64,000 bases of DNA from Prevotella heparinolytica (GTDB lineage: Bacteria; Bacteroidota; Bacteroidia; Bacteroidales; Bacteroidaceae). Below the pieces are notes generated by a model that was not told where the DNA came from, made no database searches, and worked only from the letters and a program-made list of their open reading frames with translations. Positions within the stretch are counted from its first letter, which is position 1; the number at the start of each line of letters is the position of its first letter. The DNA lies in assembly GCF_004342845.1 (NCBI RefSeq), contig NZ_SLXB01000017.1, positions 26,679 to 90,678 on the forward strand, read 5' to 3'. Below, piece by piece: positions 8,501 through 17,913 of the stretch. The position numbers and the translations under genes were made by a program.

Positions 8501-10128
8501 CGGCCGACGGCGTCCTGACCCGGAAGGGCGGTAAGGACTCATTGGAAATCACTACCGACTTTGAACATTTCCCGTTGAAGATGGCGAATGCTTTTATCCC
8601 CGACCGCATGGTGGCATTCACCGGAGGTGTGGGTGGAGGATTACAGATCAGCGGAACGCTTGATAAGCCCAAGGTCAACGGTGACATATTATTGGACAGC
8701 GTATCTGTTTATGCCCGTCAGGCAGGAGCACGCTATCGGTTGGATAACCGTCCCTTGCAGATAAGAGACAACCGTCTGGCGTTTGATAAGTTTGCCATTT
8801 ACACAACGAGCCAGAATCCGTTCACCATCGATGGGAACATCAATTTCCGAAACCCGGAACACCCTACTGCCAACCTCAACCTAAGGGCTGAGAACTATAC
8901 GCTGCTGGATGCACGACGCACCCGCGAGAGTTTAATCTACGGAAAAGTGTTCGTTGACCTGCGTGCCACAGTAAGAGGGCCGCTCGATGGGTTGACCATG
9001 CGTGGCAACATGAATCTGCTTGGCAATACGAACGTCACGTATGTCCTGACCGATTCTCCGCTTACGGTGGAAGATCGTCTTGACGGACTGGTGACCTTTA
9101 CTTCCTTTGCCGATACCGCTTCGGTGAAGGGGACAGACACTCCGACCATGTCCTTAGGAGGATTGAATATGTTGATGTCCGTCCACATAGACGACGCCGT
9201 ACGCCTGCGCGCCGACTTGAGTCCTGACCGCAGCAAGTATGTTGAATTAGAAGGAGGAGGCGACCTGAATTTGCAGTACACCCCGCAGGGAGACATGACC
9301 CTCACGGGACGCTATACGCTTTCGGGCGGTTCGATGAAATACTCGCTGCCTGTCATCCCGTTGAAGACATTCCGGTTCATCCCGGGCAGTTACGTAGACT
9401 GGAGAGGCAATGTCACGAATCCCACTTTGAACCTCAAAGCCACAGAACGCGTGCGTGCTTCCGTATCGGACGGTGCGGACGGTAATGCCTCGCGCATGGT
9501 GAACTTTGATGTATCCATATCCATCAAGAATCGTTTGGATTCGCCCGAACTCGTTTTCGACATTTCCGCACCCGAAGATGCCACGGTAGAGAACGAGTTG
9601 CAAAGCATGGGCGCCGAAGAACGCAGTAAACAGGCCATTGCCATGCTTGCCACGGGCATCTACCTGAACAGCGGTGCCAAAGGAGGAGGCCTGACGATGG
9701 GTGCTGCACTGAACAGCGTGCTTCAAAGCCAGATAAACTCTCTTGCCGGAGGGCTGAAGAATGCCAATATCAGCGTGGGAGTGGAAGACCACAAGTCAGC
9801 CGAGACCGGTGATATACAGAAAGACTTCAGCTTCCGCTATTCACAGCGTTTCTTCAACGACCGTGTGCAAATCATCATCGGTGGCAAGGTATCTACCGGA
9901 GCCAATGCGACGAATAGTGGAGAATCGTTCATCGATAATATTTCGTTGGAATATCGCCTCGATATGTCGGGTACCCGCTATGTGCGCATCTTTTATGATA
10001 AGAACTATGAAAGTGTGCTCGACGGTGAGATAACCGAAACGGGCGTCGGCCTTGTACTCCGCAAGAAGATGGAGCGTTTGGGCGAGCTTTTCATCTTCAG
10101 AAGGAGGAAGAAAGCTTTGACGGAGTGA
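5557..10128 (+). CDS. tamB: TamB-like translocation and assembly module protein
   Basis: Very large inner-membrane-anchored periplasmic protein of the TamB (DUF490) and AsmA-like family, thought to bridge the periplasm and move lipids or barrel substrates to the outer-membrane partner. 1523 residues from the ATG at 5557. One N-terminal transmembrane helix (WLLLTPILLFVLLMILLYV), long beta-rich body, and the C-terminal TamB domain with the ELQSMGAEERSKQAIAMLATG signature near the end. The gene for its TamL partner follows. Start is uncertain: ATGs at 5545, 5548 and 5557 are in frame without a clear ribosome site, while a better-placed ATG at 5484 (behind AAAAGAAAAGAA) is out of frame across a run of nine A residues (5560-5568). 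Confidence 0.93.
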   Translation: MKKKWLKAVLWLLLTPILLFVLLMILLYVPPVQNFIRKQATAIASHATGMDISVERIDLRFPLNLLVHGVLVVQPEDSVRHVQHPDTLLSLGSLNVRIQAWPLLEGKIKVDGVTLKQATVNSSNLLEGIRIKGALGHFFLATHGIDLNTEEAVLGDVQLSDTHMQVILADTSQTPKDTAETALNWRISLHALKLKNVSVDLRMPLDSMYLTTHIANAELNNADADLKRHFYGWRRFLLSGASVSYDTGHITFHTAMPADSTNVKPTEGFDPSHIALHDIRLSIDSMLYGSKEMNAVIRECSMYERSGLSITSLTGHFFADSTRIRIPSLKLLTPHSEMSLAAHAHREALTLSATGDLFARLHARIGKQDMLLFAGGLPRSFKEAYPFRPLVIHAGVEGSPKQLRLSRLTADLPGAFSLNGSGEFRNLADSLRRNGSIDLEMQTQDLNFLTRLAGHTPDGSVAVPDSMGLTARFALDGSQCTTAFKLQEQEGVLNLDASYDLSTEAYHADLVADALQIHHFLPKDSIYTLSANVSAKGKGIDFTSRKAVAELDASLEKLQYGYWNISDVGLRASLRSSVATVHLAGNNVLLKMRGNIKMRLDRKYPDGTLQIDVEDVDLHKLGFAPRPLKYPFAFRLGAETGRDSVNLKLDAGDLNLRFKAHCPLKKFLAQSDEFSTMLMKQLQARKLNHADLRHVLPSADMQLSAGNRNPVSYYLATQDVSFDDMSLGFNFTPELGINGRTAIHKLRVDSLQLDTIFFDVKQDTACMKLQGGVINGPKNPQFVFRSTLTGEIRNEDAELTMNYTDKQGKTGVLLGLNARSLTEGHGKGDGLLLRVTPAEPIIAFRKFRFVDESNWIYLHKNMRVYANVDMDSDDGLCFRMQSDRSDTLSLQNINLELIRLRLNELTDVLPYMPRLTGLFSTEVSYVQTATSLQISAEANIEKLTYERQPVGDLGLGITWLPGDKNKHYLNTYFTCDNRQVMTADGVLTRKGGKDSLEITTDFEHFPLKMANAFIPDRMVAFTGGVGGGLQISGTLDKPKVNGDILLDSVSVYARQAGARYRLDNRPLQIRDNRLAFDKFAIYTTSQNPFTIDGNINFRNPEHPTANLNLRAENYTLLDARRTRESLIYGKVFVDLRATVRGPLDGLTMRGNMNLLGNTNVTYVLTDSPLTVEDRLDGLVTFTSFADTASVKGTDTPTMSLGGLNMLMSVHIDDAVRLRADLSPDRSKYVELEGGGDLNLQYTPQGDMTLTGRYTLSGGSMKYSLPVIPLKTFRFIPGSYVDWRGNVTNPTLNLKATERVRASVSDGADGNASRMVNFDVSISIKNRLDSPELVFDISAPEDATVENELQSMGAEERSKQAIAMLATGIYLNSGAKGGGLTMGAALNSVLQSQINSLAGGLKNANISVGVEDHKSAETGDIQKDFSFRYSQRFFNDRVQIIIGGKVSTGANATNSGESFIDNISLEYRLDMSGTRYVRIFYDKNYESVLDGEITETGVGLVLRKKMERLGELFIFRRRKKALTE

Positions 10129-10210
10129 GTGTCCTTACCGGCTTATGCGATGCCTTCATAATTCACGGAAAGAATACCTGCATCTTTATAACGACAAGAA
10201 CAGAAAAAGA

Positions 10211-12556
10211 ATGAGACGACTGATAATACACATAATAAGCATAATGCTCCTCGTAGCTTGCTCTACTACGAAGCATCTGCCTGAGGGAGAAGTGCTGTAC
10301 ACCGGGCAGAAATCCACGATATTCCTGAATCCGGGCAAGACATCGGTTGGAGAAACGGCGATGGTGGAGGTAGAAGCTGCTCTTTACAAAGCTCCCAACA
10401 ACTCAATCTTCGGCATACGCTATCCTTTTCCTTTGGGCTTATGGGTGTACAACAGCTTTCAGAAATATGAGAAAGGACCGGGCAAATGGATTTTTGATAA
10501 GTTTGCCGCCACTCCGGTATTGCTCTCTACCGTCAATCCGGATATTCGCCGGAAAGCTGCCGCCAACTTGCTGCGCGATTATGGCTATTTCAATGGGAAA
10601 GTAAGTTATAAGACTTTCGTAAACCCGAAAGATTCACTGAAAGTGAAGCTGCAATATACGGTAGATATGCGTAATCCCTATTTTATAGATACGGTATGTT
10701 ATCGGGGATTCAGCCAACGTTCTACCCGTATCATGGAGATGGGACGCCGCTATTCGCTGATCAGCCGGGGAGAGCAGTTCAATGTTGTCGATTTGGACGG
10801 AGAGCGCACCCGCATCAGTACTTTGCTACGCAATGTGGGCTGTTATTACTTCCGTCCGGACTACCTGACATTCCAGGCAGATACGACAATGGTGCCCGGA
10901 GGACATGTGCAGATGCGCATGACACCGGTGCCCGGCATGCCCAAGGTAGCTGAGAAGCCCTTCTACGTGGGCGAGACATCGGTGCATCTGCTTGGAAAGG
11001 AAGGAGAAGAACCCAATGACAGCATAACATACAAAGATTTGACTATCCACTATCACGACAAGCTACGGGTGCGTCCCAACATGCTTTACCGATGGCTGAA
11101 CTATCAGGGTTATCGCCGTAAACGCCAGTTGCAAGACAGTGCAGGCATTGCCCGCCGACGGTCCATGCAAAATATGTATAGCTTGTATCGGCAGACCCGT
11201 GTGCAGGAACGTCTTGCAAATGTAGGCATATTCCGCTATGCAGAGATGCTATATACACCACGCGACACGACATTCGCCTCCGACACATTGGATATGAAAA
11301 TCGTTGCCGCTTTCGACAAGCCATACGATGCCGAATTGGACTTTAATGTCGTGATGAAGAGTAACAGCCAGACCGGCCCCGGTGCCTCTTTTACGGTAAC
11401 GAAGAATAACGTTTTCGGCGGTGGTGAGAGCTGGAATGTAAAGTTGAATGGTTCGTATGAGTGGCAGACGGGGAAGGACCGTTCTTCTCTGATGAACAGT
11501 TACGAGATGGGTATCTCCTCTTCGCTTATCTTCCCGCGCGTGGTCTTTCCGCGTATGGGTGACCGCGAATATGATTTTCCTGCCACAACCACTTTCCGTC
11601 TGTATGCGAACCAAATGAACCGGGCCAAATATTACAAACTGCTGGCTTTTGGAGGGAATGTCACTTATGATTTCCAGCCCAAACCTACCACCAAGCACAG
11701 TATTATCCCCTTCAGACTGACATTCAATGTATTGCAGAACCCCACAGCAGAATTCGATGCACTACGTGCCAAAAATCCGGCACTCTACGTCAGTCTGCGC
11801 GACCAGTTCATCCCAGCAATGGAGTATACTTATACATACGATAATGCCTCGGTGCGCGGAAAGCGTAACCCCATCTGGTGGCAGACGTCCATCGTGTCGG
11901 CCGGCAATCTCACGTCAGCAGTTTACCGTCTGTTCGGACAATCCTTCAAAAAGGAGGGGAAAGAGCTCTTCGGTGTGCCTTTCGCCCAATTCCTGAAACT
12001 GAATTCAGAGTTTCGCTATCATTATCGGATAGACCGTAATAACAAGATAGCTTCGCGCATTGCAGCCGGGATAATCCGCTCTTACGGAAATGCAATGACT
12101 GCTCCCTACACGGAACAATTCTACATCGGAGGTGCCAACAGCGTAAGAGCGTTCTCGGTGCGCAGCGTAGGTCCCGGAGGCTATCCGCCCGAAGATACTC
12201 AAAAGTACACTTACATCAATCACGTAGGCGATATCCGCATGGAAGCCAATCTGGAGTATCGCTTTCGCATCATCAGCGATTTGCACGGAGCCATCTTTCT
12301 GGATGCCGGCAACGTGTGGCTGATACGCAAGGATGAAAACCGTCCGAACGGCGAACTAACTTGGAAAAACTTTCCCAAACAGATAGCTTTGGGAACGGGC
12401 GCCGGCCTGCGCTATGACATGGATTTTCTGGTCTTCCGTCTGGACCTGGGCATCGGACTGCACAATCCGTATGACACCGGAAAGTCGGGCTACTACAATA
12501 TCCCCCGTTTTAAGGATAGCATGGCATTGCATTTTGCCATCGGTTATCCTTTTTAA
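10211..12556 (+). CDS. tamL: TamL: BamA/TamA-superfamily outer-membrane lipoprotein
   Basis: Outer-membrane barrel of the Omp85 superfamily, the Bacteroidetes lipoprotein form of TamA, working with TamB. 781 residues. The signal peptide ends in the lipobox LLVAC (Cys17), POTRA-like repeats lie in the first half, and a surface-antigen barrel fills the second half with the motif FYIGGANSVRAFSVRSVGPG. The start is the ATG at 10211, giving an immediate lipoprotein signal; an upstream in-frame ATG at 10145 adds a non-signal leader. It follows tamB after 82 bases, consistent with one operon. Confidence 0.9.
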   Translation: MRRLIIHIISIMLLVACSTTKHLPEGEVLYTGQKSTIFLNPGKTSVGETAMVEVEAALYKAPNNSIFGIRYPFPLGLWVYNSFQKYEKGPGKWIFDKFAATPVLLSTVNPDIRRKAAANLLRDYGYFNGKVSYKTFVNPKDSLKVKLQYTVDMRNPYFIDTVCYRGFSQRSTRIMEMGRRYSLISRGEQFNVVDLDGERTRISTLLRNVGCYYFRPDYLTFQADTTMVPGGHVQMRMTPVPGMPKVAEKPFYVGETSVHLLGKEGEEPNDSITYKDLTIHYHDKLRVRPNMLYRWLNYQGYRRKRQLQDSAGIARRRSMQNMYSLYRQTRVQERLANVGIFRYAEMLYTPRDTTFASDTLDMKIVAAFDKPYDAELDFNVVMKSNSQTGPGASFTVTKNNVFGGGESWNVKLNGSYEWQTGKDRSSLMNSYEMGISSSLIFPRVVFPRMGDREYDFPATTTFRLYANQMNRAKYYKLLAFGGNVTYDFQPKPTTKHSIIPFRLTFNVLQNPTAEFDALRAKNPALYVSLRDQFIPAMEYTYTYDNASVRGKRNPIWWQTSIVSAGNLTSAVYRLFGQSFKKEGKELFGVPFAQFLKLNSEFRYHYRIDRNNKIASRIAAGIIRSYGNAMTAPYTEQFYIGGANSVRAFSVRSVGPGGYPPEDTQKYTYINHVGDIRMEANLEYRFRIISDLHGAIFLDAGNVWLIRKDENRPNGELTWKNFPKQIALGTGAGLRYDMDFLVFRLDLGIGLHNPYDTGKSGYYNIPRFKDSMALHFAIGYPF

Positions 12557-12670
12557 GGAAACTTGAAAACAAAAGATAATCATTTCTTTTTTTTGATACC
12601 TTACCTTTATAAAGCGGAAGCCGGCAAAACGGCCTTATCCATATTTGACATAACAAGCACATTGCACACA

Positions 12671-12748
12671 TTCTATCTTGATGCCCTCTGCTGGAAGTAT
12701 AGATGCAGCACGCCCGGCATATACTTGCTGCACGGTGGAGATATATCT
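12671..12748. repeat. 22-bp tandem palindromic array, locus 2
   Basis: Cores GGAAGTATAGATGC (12693), GGCATATACTTGC (12716) and AGATATATCT (12739) are centred about 22 bp apart, with a weaker fourth core at 12671. They match, in order, the reverse complement of the cores at 5178-5235, including linkers resembling AGCACGCYC. The array lies between tamL and the locus B sigma gene, in the same orientation relative to sigma as locus 1. Confidence 0.7.
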
Positions 12749-12823
12749 AACGTCTGATATCTATCCTATACTAACTTCAGTACCTCAGTATTGAGAAAAG
12801 TACATAAAGGAAGAGTTTCTTTT

Positions 12824-12855
12824 ATTGGATTTTAACAATAAATTCTTTACTTTTA
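12824..12855 (+). promoter_or_regulatory. Candidate promoter of locus B sigma gene
   Basis: ATTG (12824-12827) and TACTTTTA (12848-12855) match the Bacteroidetes -33 TTTG and -7 TAnnTTTG elements with one mismatch each and a 20-base spacer. Transcription would begin about 25 bases before the ATG at 12885. Confidence 0.4.
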
Positions 12856-12884
12856 CACCCGTTTCATTTGAATTAATCCCGACA

Positions 12885-13445
12885 ATGATTCCAGAGCCAG
12901 AAGTTGTAGAGGAATTTGCCTCCGGCAGCCATGAAGCCTTCCACCGGATATTCAAGCTGTTTTATCCTAAAGTATATGCTTTTATACGAGGATTTATAAA
13001 GGATGCGTACGAATCGGAGGATTTAACCCAAATTGTATTCATCAAGCTATGGGAAAAGAGAGAGGCTTTTCTCAAGGTTCATCATTTTGACTCTTATCTG
13101 TTTACGCTAACCAAATATACGGTCTACAATTATATTTCAGCTAAAAAGACTGATGTGTCATGGAATGAAAACAACATTCCGGAAACATCCGACGAATATA
13201 CGCCCCATGACGAACTGATAGCGAAAGACCTGCAATTACTGATGGATATGGTGGTGAGCAAGATGCCGCCCAAAAGAAAACTGATTTATGAATTAAGCAG
13301 AAAGAAAGGGCTATCCAACGAACAAATAGCAGAAAAGCTGGGAATACAGAAAAAGACAGTGGAAAATCATCTGAACATTGCTCTGAACGAACTTAGAGAA
13401 ACCCTTTCGCTCTCCGTTTTACTTTATTTAATATTGTCGGCTTAG
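12885..13445 (+). CDS. ECF RNA polymerase sigma factor
   Basis: ECF sigma factor of locus B, 186 residues from the ATG at 12885. Region 2 is seen as FIKDAYESEDLTQIVFIKLWEKRE and region 4 as SKMPPKRKLIYELSRKKGLSNEQIAEKLGIQKK followed by TVENHLNIALNELR. A longer frame from a TTG at 12825 is possible but would start on top of the candidate promoter. A FecR gene begins 46 bases downstream, the usual sigma/anti-sigma pairing. Confidence 0.93.
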   Translation: MIPEPEVVEEFASGSHEAFHRIFKLFYPKVYAFIRGFIKDAYESEDLTQIVFIKLWEKREAFLKVHHFDSYLFTLTKYTVYNYISAKKTDVSWNENNIPETSDEYTPHDELIAKDLQLLMDMVVSKMPPKRKLIYELSRKKGLSNEQIAEKLGIQKKTVENHLNIALNELRETLSLSVLLYLILSA

Positions 13446-13491
13446 GTGTGACGCAGCATCCGGATGTCTTCTATAATATATAATACGAAAA

Positions 13492-14520
13492 ATGAATAAC
13501 TACATACATAAGATAATAGACTTCTTCTTTCATCATGATGTCTCCGACGAAATGGCAACCCGGGTATATAGACGCATGGTTTCTCCTACAGAAGATAAAA
13601 TGAGGGAAGAAGCCGTTGCACGTATCTGGAACAAATTGAACAATGCCTCCTGCCCCGAAGAGAAAATAGAGAAGGCTTTTCATCAGTTAGAGTCTTCTAT
13701 CAAAGATGAAAAGCGAACAGAATCCGTGGCAGCACCCAAACGCAAGCAGATTCTGAGAAGGATCAGTCCGGTCAGGGTGGCTGCCTTTTGGACCATCCCC
13801 CTAATCATGGCATGCCTTTCTGCCTACTACTATTACTCTACCCAAAGCTATGTGGCACAAAAGCTGTCCGAAGTGACTTACGTGCAACATTATGCCGCCA
13901 TAGGAACACGCAACGAAGTGCTTTTGCCCGACGGAAGTAAAGTGTGCCTCAATGCGGGAACATTATTGATTTATCCCTCCACATTCGCTTCTGAAGCCCG
14001 GAGTGTCTATCTCTCGGGAGAAGCATTTTTTGAGGTCGCAAAAGACAAAGAGCATCCTTTCACCGTCACGACCAATCATTTGACCCTGAAGGTGCTCGGC
14101 ACCACATTCAACGTTTCTGCCTACCCTGACAACAATCAGGTAATGGCCACTTTAGAGACCGGAAAATTGCAGGTGAAAGTGAATGAACAACCGGCAGAAT
14201 ATTTTTTAGAGCCTAACGACCAATTAATCTATACACCCGCCACCGGAAAGATACAACGGCATAAGATCAACACCGCATTGTACTCCAATTGGAAGACGGG
14301 TGGACTCTTCTTCGGCAACACACCGTTCAGCGATGTATTGCATACACTGGAGCGTGTCTACGGAGTAAAATTCCAACTACACACGTCTGCTTACCAAAAT
14401 CAAAGCCTGAGAGTTCATTTCAACAAGGACGAATCGTTAGAGCATGTACTTCAAATCATAAAGATATTGATTCCGGGCATAGAATATGAGATTGCGGACA
14501 AAAACATATACGTAAAGTGA
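13492..14520 (+). CDS. FecR-family anti-sigma factor
   Basis: Membrane anti-sigma regulator of locus B, 342 residues. N-terminal cytoplasmic part, transmembrane helix at about 90-112 (VAAFWTIPLIMACLSAYYYY), periplasmic FecR domain (EVLLPDGSKVCLNAGTLLIYP, then KVLGTTFNVSAYPDN), and a C-terminal DUF4974-type domain (FFGNTPFSDVLHTLERVYGV). It should relay the state of the downstream STN-bearing SusC to the sigma factor. The ATG at 13492 is the natural start. Confidence 0.93.
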   Translation: MNNYIHKIIDFFFHHDVSDEMATRVYRRMVSPTEDKMREEAVARIWNKLNNASCPEEKIEKAFHQLESSIKDEKRTESVAAPKRKQILRRISPVRVAAFWTIPLIMACLSAYYYYSTQSYVAQKLSEVTYVQHYAAIGTRNEVLLPDGSKVCLNAGTLLIYPSTFASEARSVYLSGEAFFEVAKDKEHPFTVTTNHLTLKVLGTTFNVSAYPDNNQVMATLETGKLQVKVNEQPAEYFLEPNDQLIYTPATGKIQRHKINTALYSNWKTGGLFFGNTPFSDVLHTLERVYGVKFQLHTSAYQNQSLRVHFNKDESLEHVLQIIKILIPGIEYEIADKNIYVK

Positions 14521-14619
14521 GCCGTTAGCGTTTATTAACAAAATACTCTTAGGTGTAGTTTCTTCTCATGCGGTCTTTATAATGTACGTACACCTTTTTT
14601 GTTACTAAATCTAATTAAA

Positions 14620-17600
14620 ATGAAGAAGAAATTAGTCAGAGTATTATGGACTATGGCATTGGCCTTAGTCGGCAGTTTCCCGGTCAATGCACAGAAAGTT
14701 TCCTTCAATGGAGAACGTCTGTCTTTAAAGCAAGCGTTTGAGAAAATCGAATCGGTTTCGAAGTATAAGATTGCTTATAACACCTCCCAATTAGACATCA
14801 ACAGGCAGGTTGTTCTGAATCAAAAAGAGCAAGACGTATTACAGGTCTTATCTGATTTGCTGAAAGGGACCGATTATTCATATCAAGTGACGGACAACTA
14901 TATCGTCATCACCCAGAAAGAGAAAAACCGAAAAATCAGAGGCAGCATTAAAGATTCGGCCGGAGAGCCCATCATCGGCGCCAACGTGATTCTGAAAGGA
15001 GATGCCACCATCGGAACCATCACAAACATAGATGGGAATTTCGATTTGTCTGTTCCGGCCGATGCCGTTCTGCAAATATCTTATGTCGGATACAATACGC
15101 TGGACGTTGCCGTGGGCAACCAATCCTCTCTTAACATTGTTCTGAAAGAAGATGCGGCAACGCTGGACGAAGTAGTGATTGTGGGATATGGTTCGCAAAA
15201 GAAAGTCAACGTAATCGGTTCCATTGCAGCGGTAGACAGCAAAGCACTGGAATCGCGTGCCGTGGCAGACGTCTCCAATATGCTGACCGGACAGATGTCG
15301 GGCGTAACCATTACGCAGGCCAACGGTAATCCGGGACAAGATGCCGGCACCATCCGCATCCGCGGTGTCGGCTCATTCGGAGCAACGCCCAACCCTTTAA
15401 TCTTGGTGGATGGGCTTCCCGGCTCTTTAAGCGATTTGACACCGGCCGACATTGACAACATTTCGGTTTTGAAAGATGCCTCTTCTGCTGCCATTTATGG
15501 TTCACGCGCTGCAAACGGCGTCATTTTAGTCACAACCAAGAAAGGAAAGGAAGGTAAGGCTCACATTACCTACAATGGTTCGGTAGGTATGAGTCAGGCT
15601 ACGGAGTTGCCCGAACTGGCCCATTCATATGAATACGCGGAATTTTATAATATGGCCACGCAAACCAATTCGTACACCCCCGAAATGATTCAAAAATATC
15701 GCGACGGGGCAGACCCTGACAACTATGCAGACGAAAGGTATCTCGAAGACCTATTGGGAGGGCATGCACTGCAAACCAAGCACGAATTGAGCGTCAGCGG
15801 CGGTACGGAAAAAGTACAATACATGGCATCGCTGGGCTACTTGCGCCAAAACGGTTTGCTGGCTCGCAACTATTATAACCGCTATAACGGGCGTGTCAAC
15901 CTAAGCGCAGAATTGACAAAGAACTTAAGACTGCAAATCCACTTGAGCGGAATGGCTTCCGACCGTCACGAGCCGTCTACTCCGGGCATCTTGGACAACG
16001 GAGGATTTAAAGGTATCATATCCAATGCTGTCCGTTTTCCGGGCTTAACCCCGACTTATCTACAGAATGGCGAAATAGGCTTAGGCCCTAAACTGCAAGG
16101 AACACCTGTGGCATGGATGAATTGCGCATCGACATACAGTGAAGATTATGATAAGTTTACAAACAACATCGAACTGTCGTATCAACCGATAAGCGGCCTG
16201 AGACTGAAAGTAATCGGAGGTTATAACTATACGTTGGGACATGTCCGCCATTATCGTTGCGACATGGTTCTCACCGGTGGAAAGAGCACTGGCCCTTCGA
16301 CATTGAACGATGAAATGGCACGCACGGTCTATAAGACCTTTCAGGCCGTGGCCGATTATGAAAAGACCTTAGGCAAGCACAACGTTGCCGCATTGGTGGG
16401 ATATACATGGGAAGACGAGGGACAGCGTAACTTGTCGGGAACCCGTAACAATTTCCCTTCTGATGACGTGCCTTTCTTAAATGCCGGTGGAGCAGACGGA
16501 CAGACCAATCAGGGTGGAGGTTATGATTGGGCTTTGCAATCCATATTCGGCCGTTTGACTTACAACTACGACCAACGTTATTTATTTGAAACCACCATGC
16601 GCTATGACGGCTCTTCCCGTTTCCCGACAAACAGCAAGTACGGTTTCTTCCCTTCTGTGGCTGCCGGATGGCGCATTTCAGAAGAACAATTCTGGAAAGA
16701 GAACGAGCACTTGGCTTTTATCAACAACCTGAAGCTGAAAGCCTCTTATGGCGTATTGGGTAATAACAACATCGGAAACTATCCCTATCAGTCTGTCTAC
16801 GCATTAAGTCAGGCACAGAACTATGTATTTGGCGGTGTCTATACACAAGGAGCAGCCGTCACCACTTACGTTGACCCTACTCTGAAATGGGAGCGTACCC
16901 GCACGGCCGACATCGGCATTGAAACATCTTTCTTCAACAACAAACTGACATTCAATGCATCGTATTTCTACCGAAAAACCACAGATGTATTATACAAACC
17001 AGCCGCAAGCTACTCTTCCATTTTCGGCTTGAGTGTTTCTCAAGTGAATACCGGTGAGCTGGAGAATAAAGGTTGGGAGTTTGAAATTGGACATCAAAAC
17101 ACAATTGGTAAGTTCCGTTATCATATCAACGGCAATTTCTCCATCATCAAGAATAAAGTGCTGACATTGGGAATGGGAAATGTTACCCAGAACAATGGCA
17201 TGATAGGTAATGGCAACGACTTGTTCATCGGCTATCCGATGCAGATGTTTTATGGTTACAAGACAGACGGCGTTTTCCTCACGAATGATGAAGTAAAAGA
17301 CTGGCACGACCAAAGCGCGATAGCCAAAGGCTCTAAAGCCGGAGACATCCGCTACGTTGACACCACCGGAGACGGTAAGGTTACGCCGGACGATAAAGTA
17401 TTCTTAGGTTCCCGTATTCCTAAATACACTTTCGGCCTGAACTTTGGCGGAGAGTATAAGGGCTTCGACCTTAGCGTATTGCTTCAAGGAGTTGCCAAAG
17501 TACAAGGCATGCTGTCTGTCTATGCAGGCCACGCTTTCTATCAGGAAGGAAATATCCAGAAATGGCAAATGGAGAATTGTTGGAATGTGCAGCAAGACAA

Positions 17601-17907
17601 CCGTTACCCTGAATATCCCCGATTGGAAGTCATGTCTAATGCCGGCAGCAACAATACTTTGACTTCGGACTTTTGGGTATTGGATGCTTCCTACTTAAAA
17701 GTACGCAATGTTTCGTTAGGCTATACATTGCCCATCCAAACAGCAAAAAAGCTGAGAACAAACGGCATACGTTTCTATCTGTCGATGGACAATCCTTTCA
17801 CTTTCAAGAGCTATCGTAAAGGATGGGATCCTGAAAATACGGACAACGACGGGCAATACTATCCTACTATGTCGACTTATACCATGGGATTAATATTAAA
17901 ATTCTAA
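14620..17907 (+). CDS. SusC-like TonB-dependent receptor with STN domain
   Basis: Outer-membrane importer of locus B, 1095 residues. Signal peptide ending PVNAQ, STN domain (about 27-85, LSLKQAFEKIESVSKYKI), carboxypeptidase-regulatory-like domain from about 105 (GEPIIGANVILKGD), plug from about 183 (DEVVIVGYGSQKKVN), SusC signature LKDASSAAIYGSRAANGVILVTTKKG split over the plug, then barrel ending in a terminal phenylalanine. The start is the ATG at 14620. SusD follows after 6 bases, so the two are co-expressed. STN plus FecR and sigma indicate induction by its own ligand. Confidence 0.96.
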   Translation: MKKKLVRVLWTMALALVGSFPVNAQKVSFNGERLSLKQAFEKIESVSKYKIAYNTSQLDINRQVVLNQKEQDVLQVLSDLLKGTDYSYQVTDNYIVITQKEKNRKIRGSIKDSAGEPIIGANVILKGDATIGTITNIDGNFDLSVPADAVLQISYVGYNTLDVAVGNQSSLNIVLKEDAATLDEVVIVGYGSQKKVNVIGSIAAVDSKALESRAVADVSNMLTGQMSGVTITQANGNPGQDAGTIRIRGVGSFGATPNPLILVDGLPGSLSDLTPADIDNISVLKDASSAAIYGSRAANGVILVTTKKGKEGKAHITYNGSVGMSQATELPELAHSYEYAEFYNMATQTNSYTPEMIQKYRDGADPDNYADERYLEDLLGGHALQTKHELSVSGGTEKVQYMASLGYLRQNGLLARNYYNRYNGRVNLSAELTKNLRLQIHLSGMASDRHEPSTPGILDNGGFKGIISNAVRFPGLTPTYLQNGEIGLGPKLQGTPVAWMNCASTYSEDYDKFTNNIELSYQPISGLRLKVIGGYNYTLGHVRHYRCDMVLTGGKSTGPSTLNDEMARTVYKTFQAVADYEKTLGKHNVAALVGYTWEDEGQRNLSGTRNNFPSDDVPFLNAGGADGQTNQGGGYDWALQSIFGRLTYNYDQRYLFETTMRYDGSSRFPTNSKYGFFPSVAAGWRISEEQFWKENEHLAFINNLKLKASYGVLGNNNIGNYPYQSVYALSQAQNYVFGGVYTQGAAVTTYVDPTLKWERTRTADIGIETSFFNNKLTFNASYFYRKTTDVLYKPAASYSSIFGLSVSQVNTGELENKGWEFEIGHQNTIGKFRYHINGNFSIIKNKVLTLGMGNVTQNNGMIGNGNDLFIGYPMQMFYGYKTDGVFLTNDEVKDWHDQSAIAKGSKAGDIRYVDTTGDGKVTPDDKVFLGSRIPKYTFGLNFGGEYKGFDLSVLLQGVAKVQGMLSVYAGHAFYQEGNIQKWQMENCWNVQQDNRYPEYPRLEVMSNAGSNNTLTSDFWVLDASYLKVRNVSLGYTLPIQTAKKLRTNGIRFYLSMDNPFTFKSYRKGWDPENTDNDGQYYPTMSTYTMGLILKF

Positions 17908-17913
17908 TGCTTT

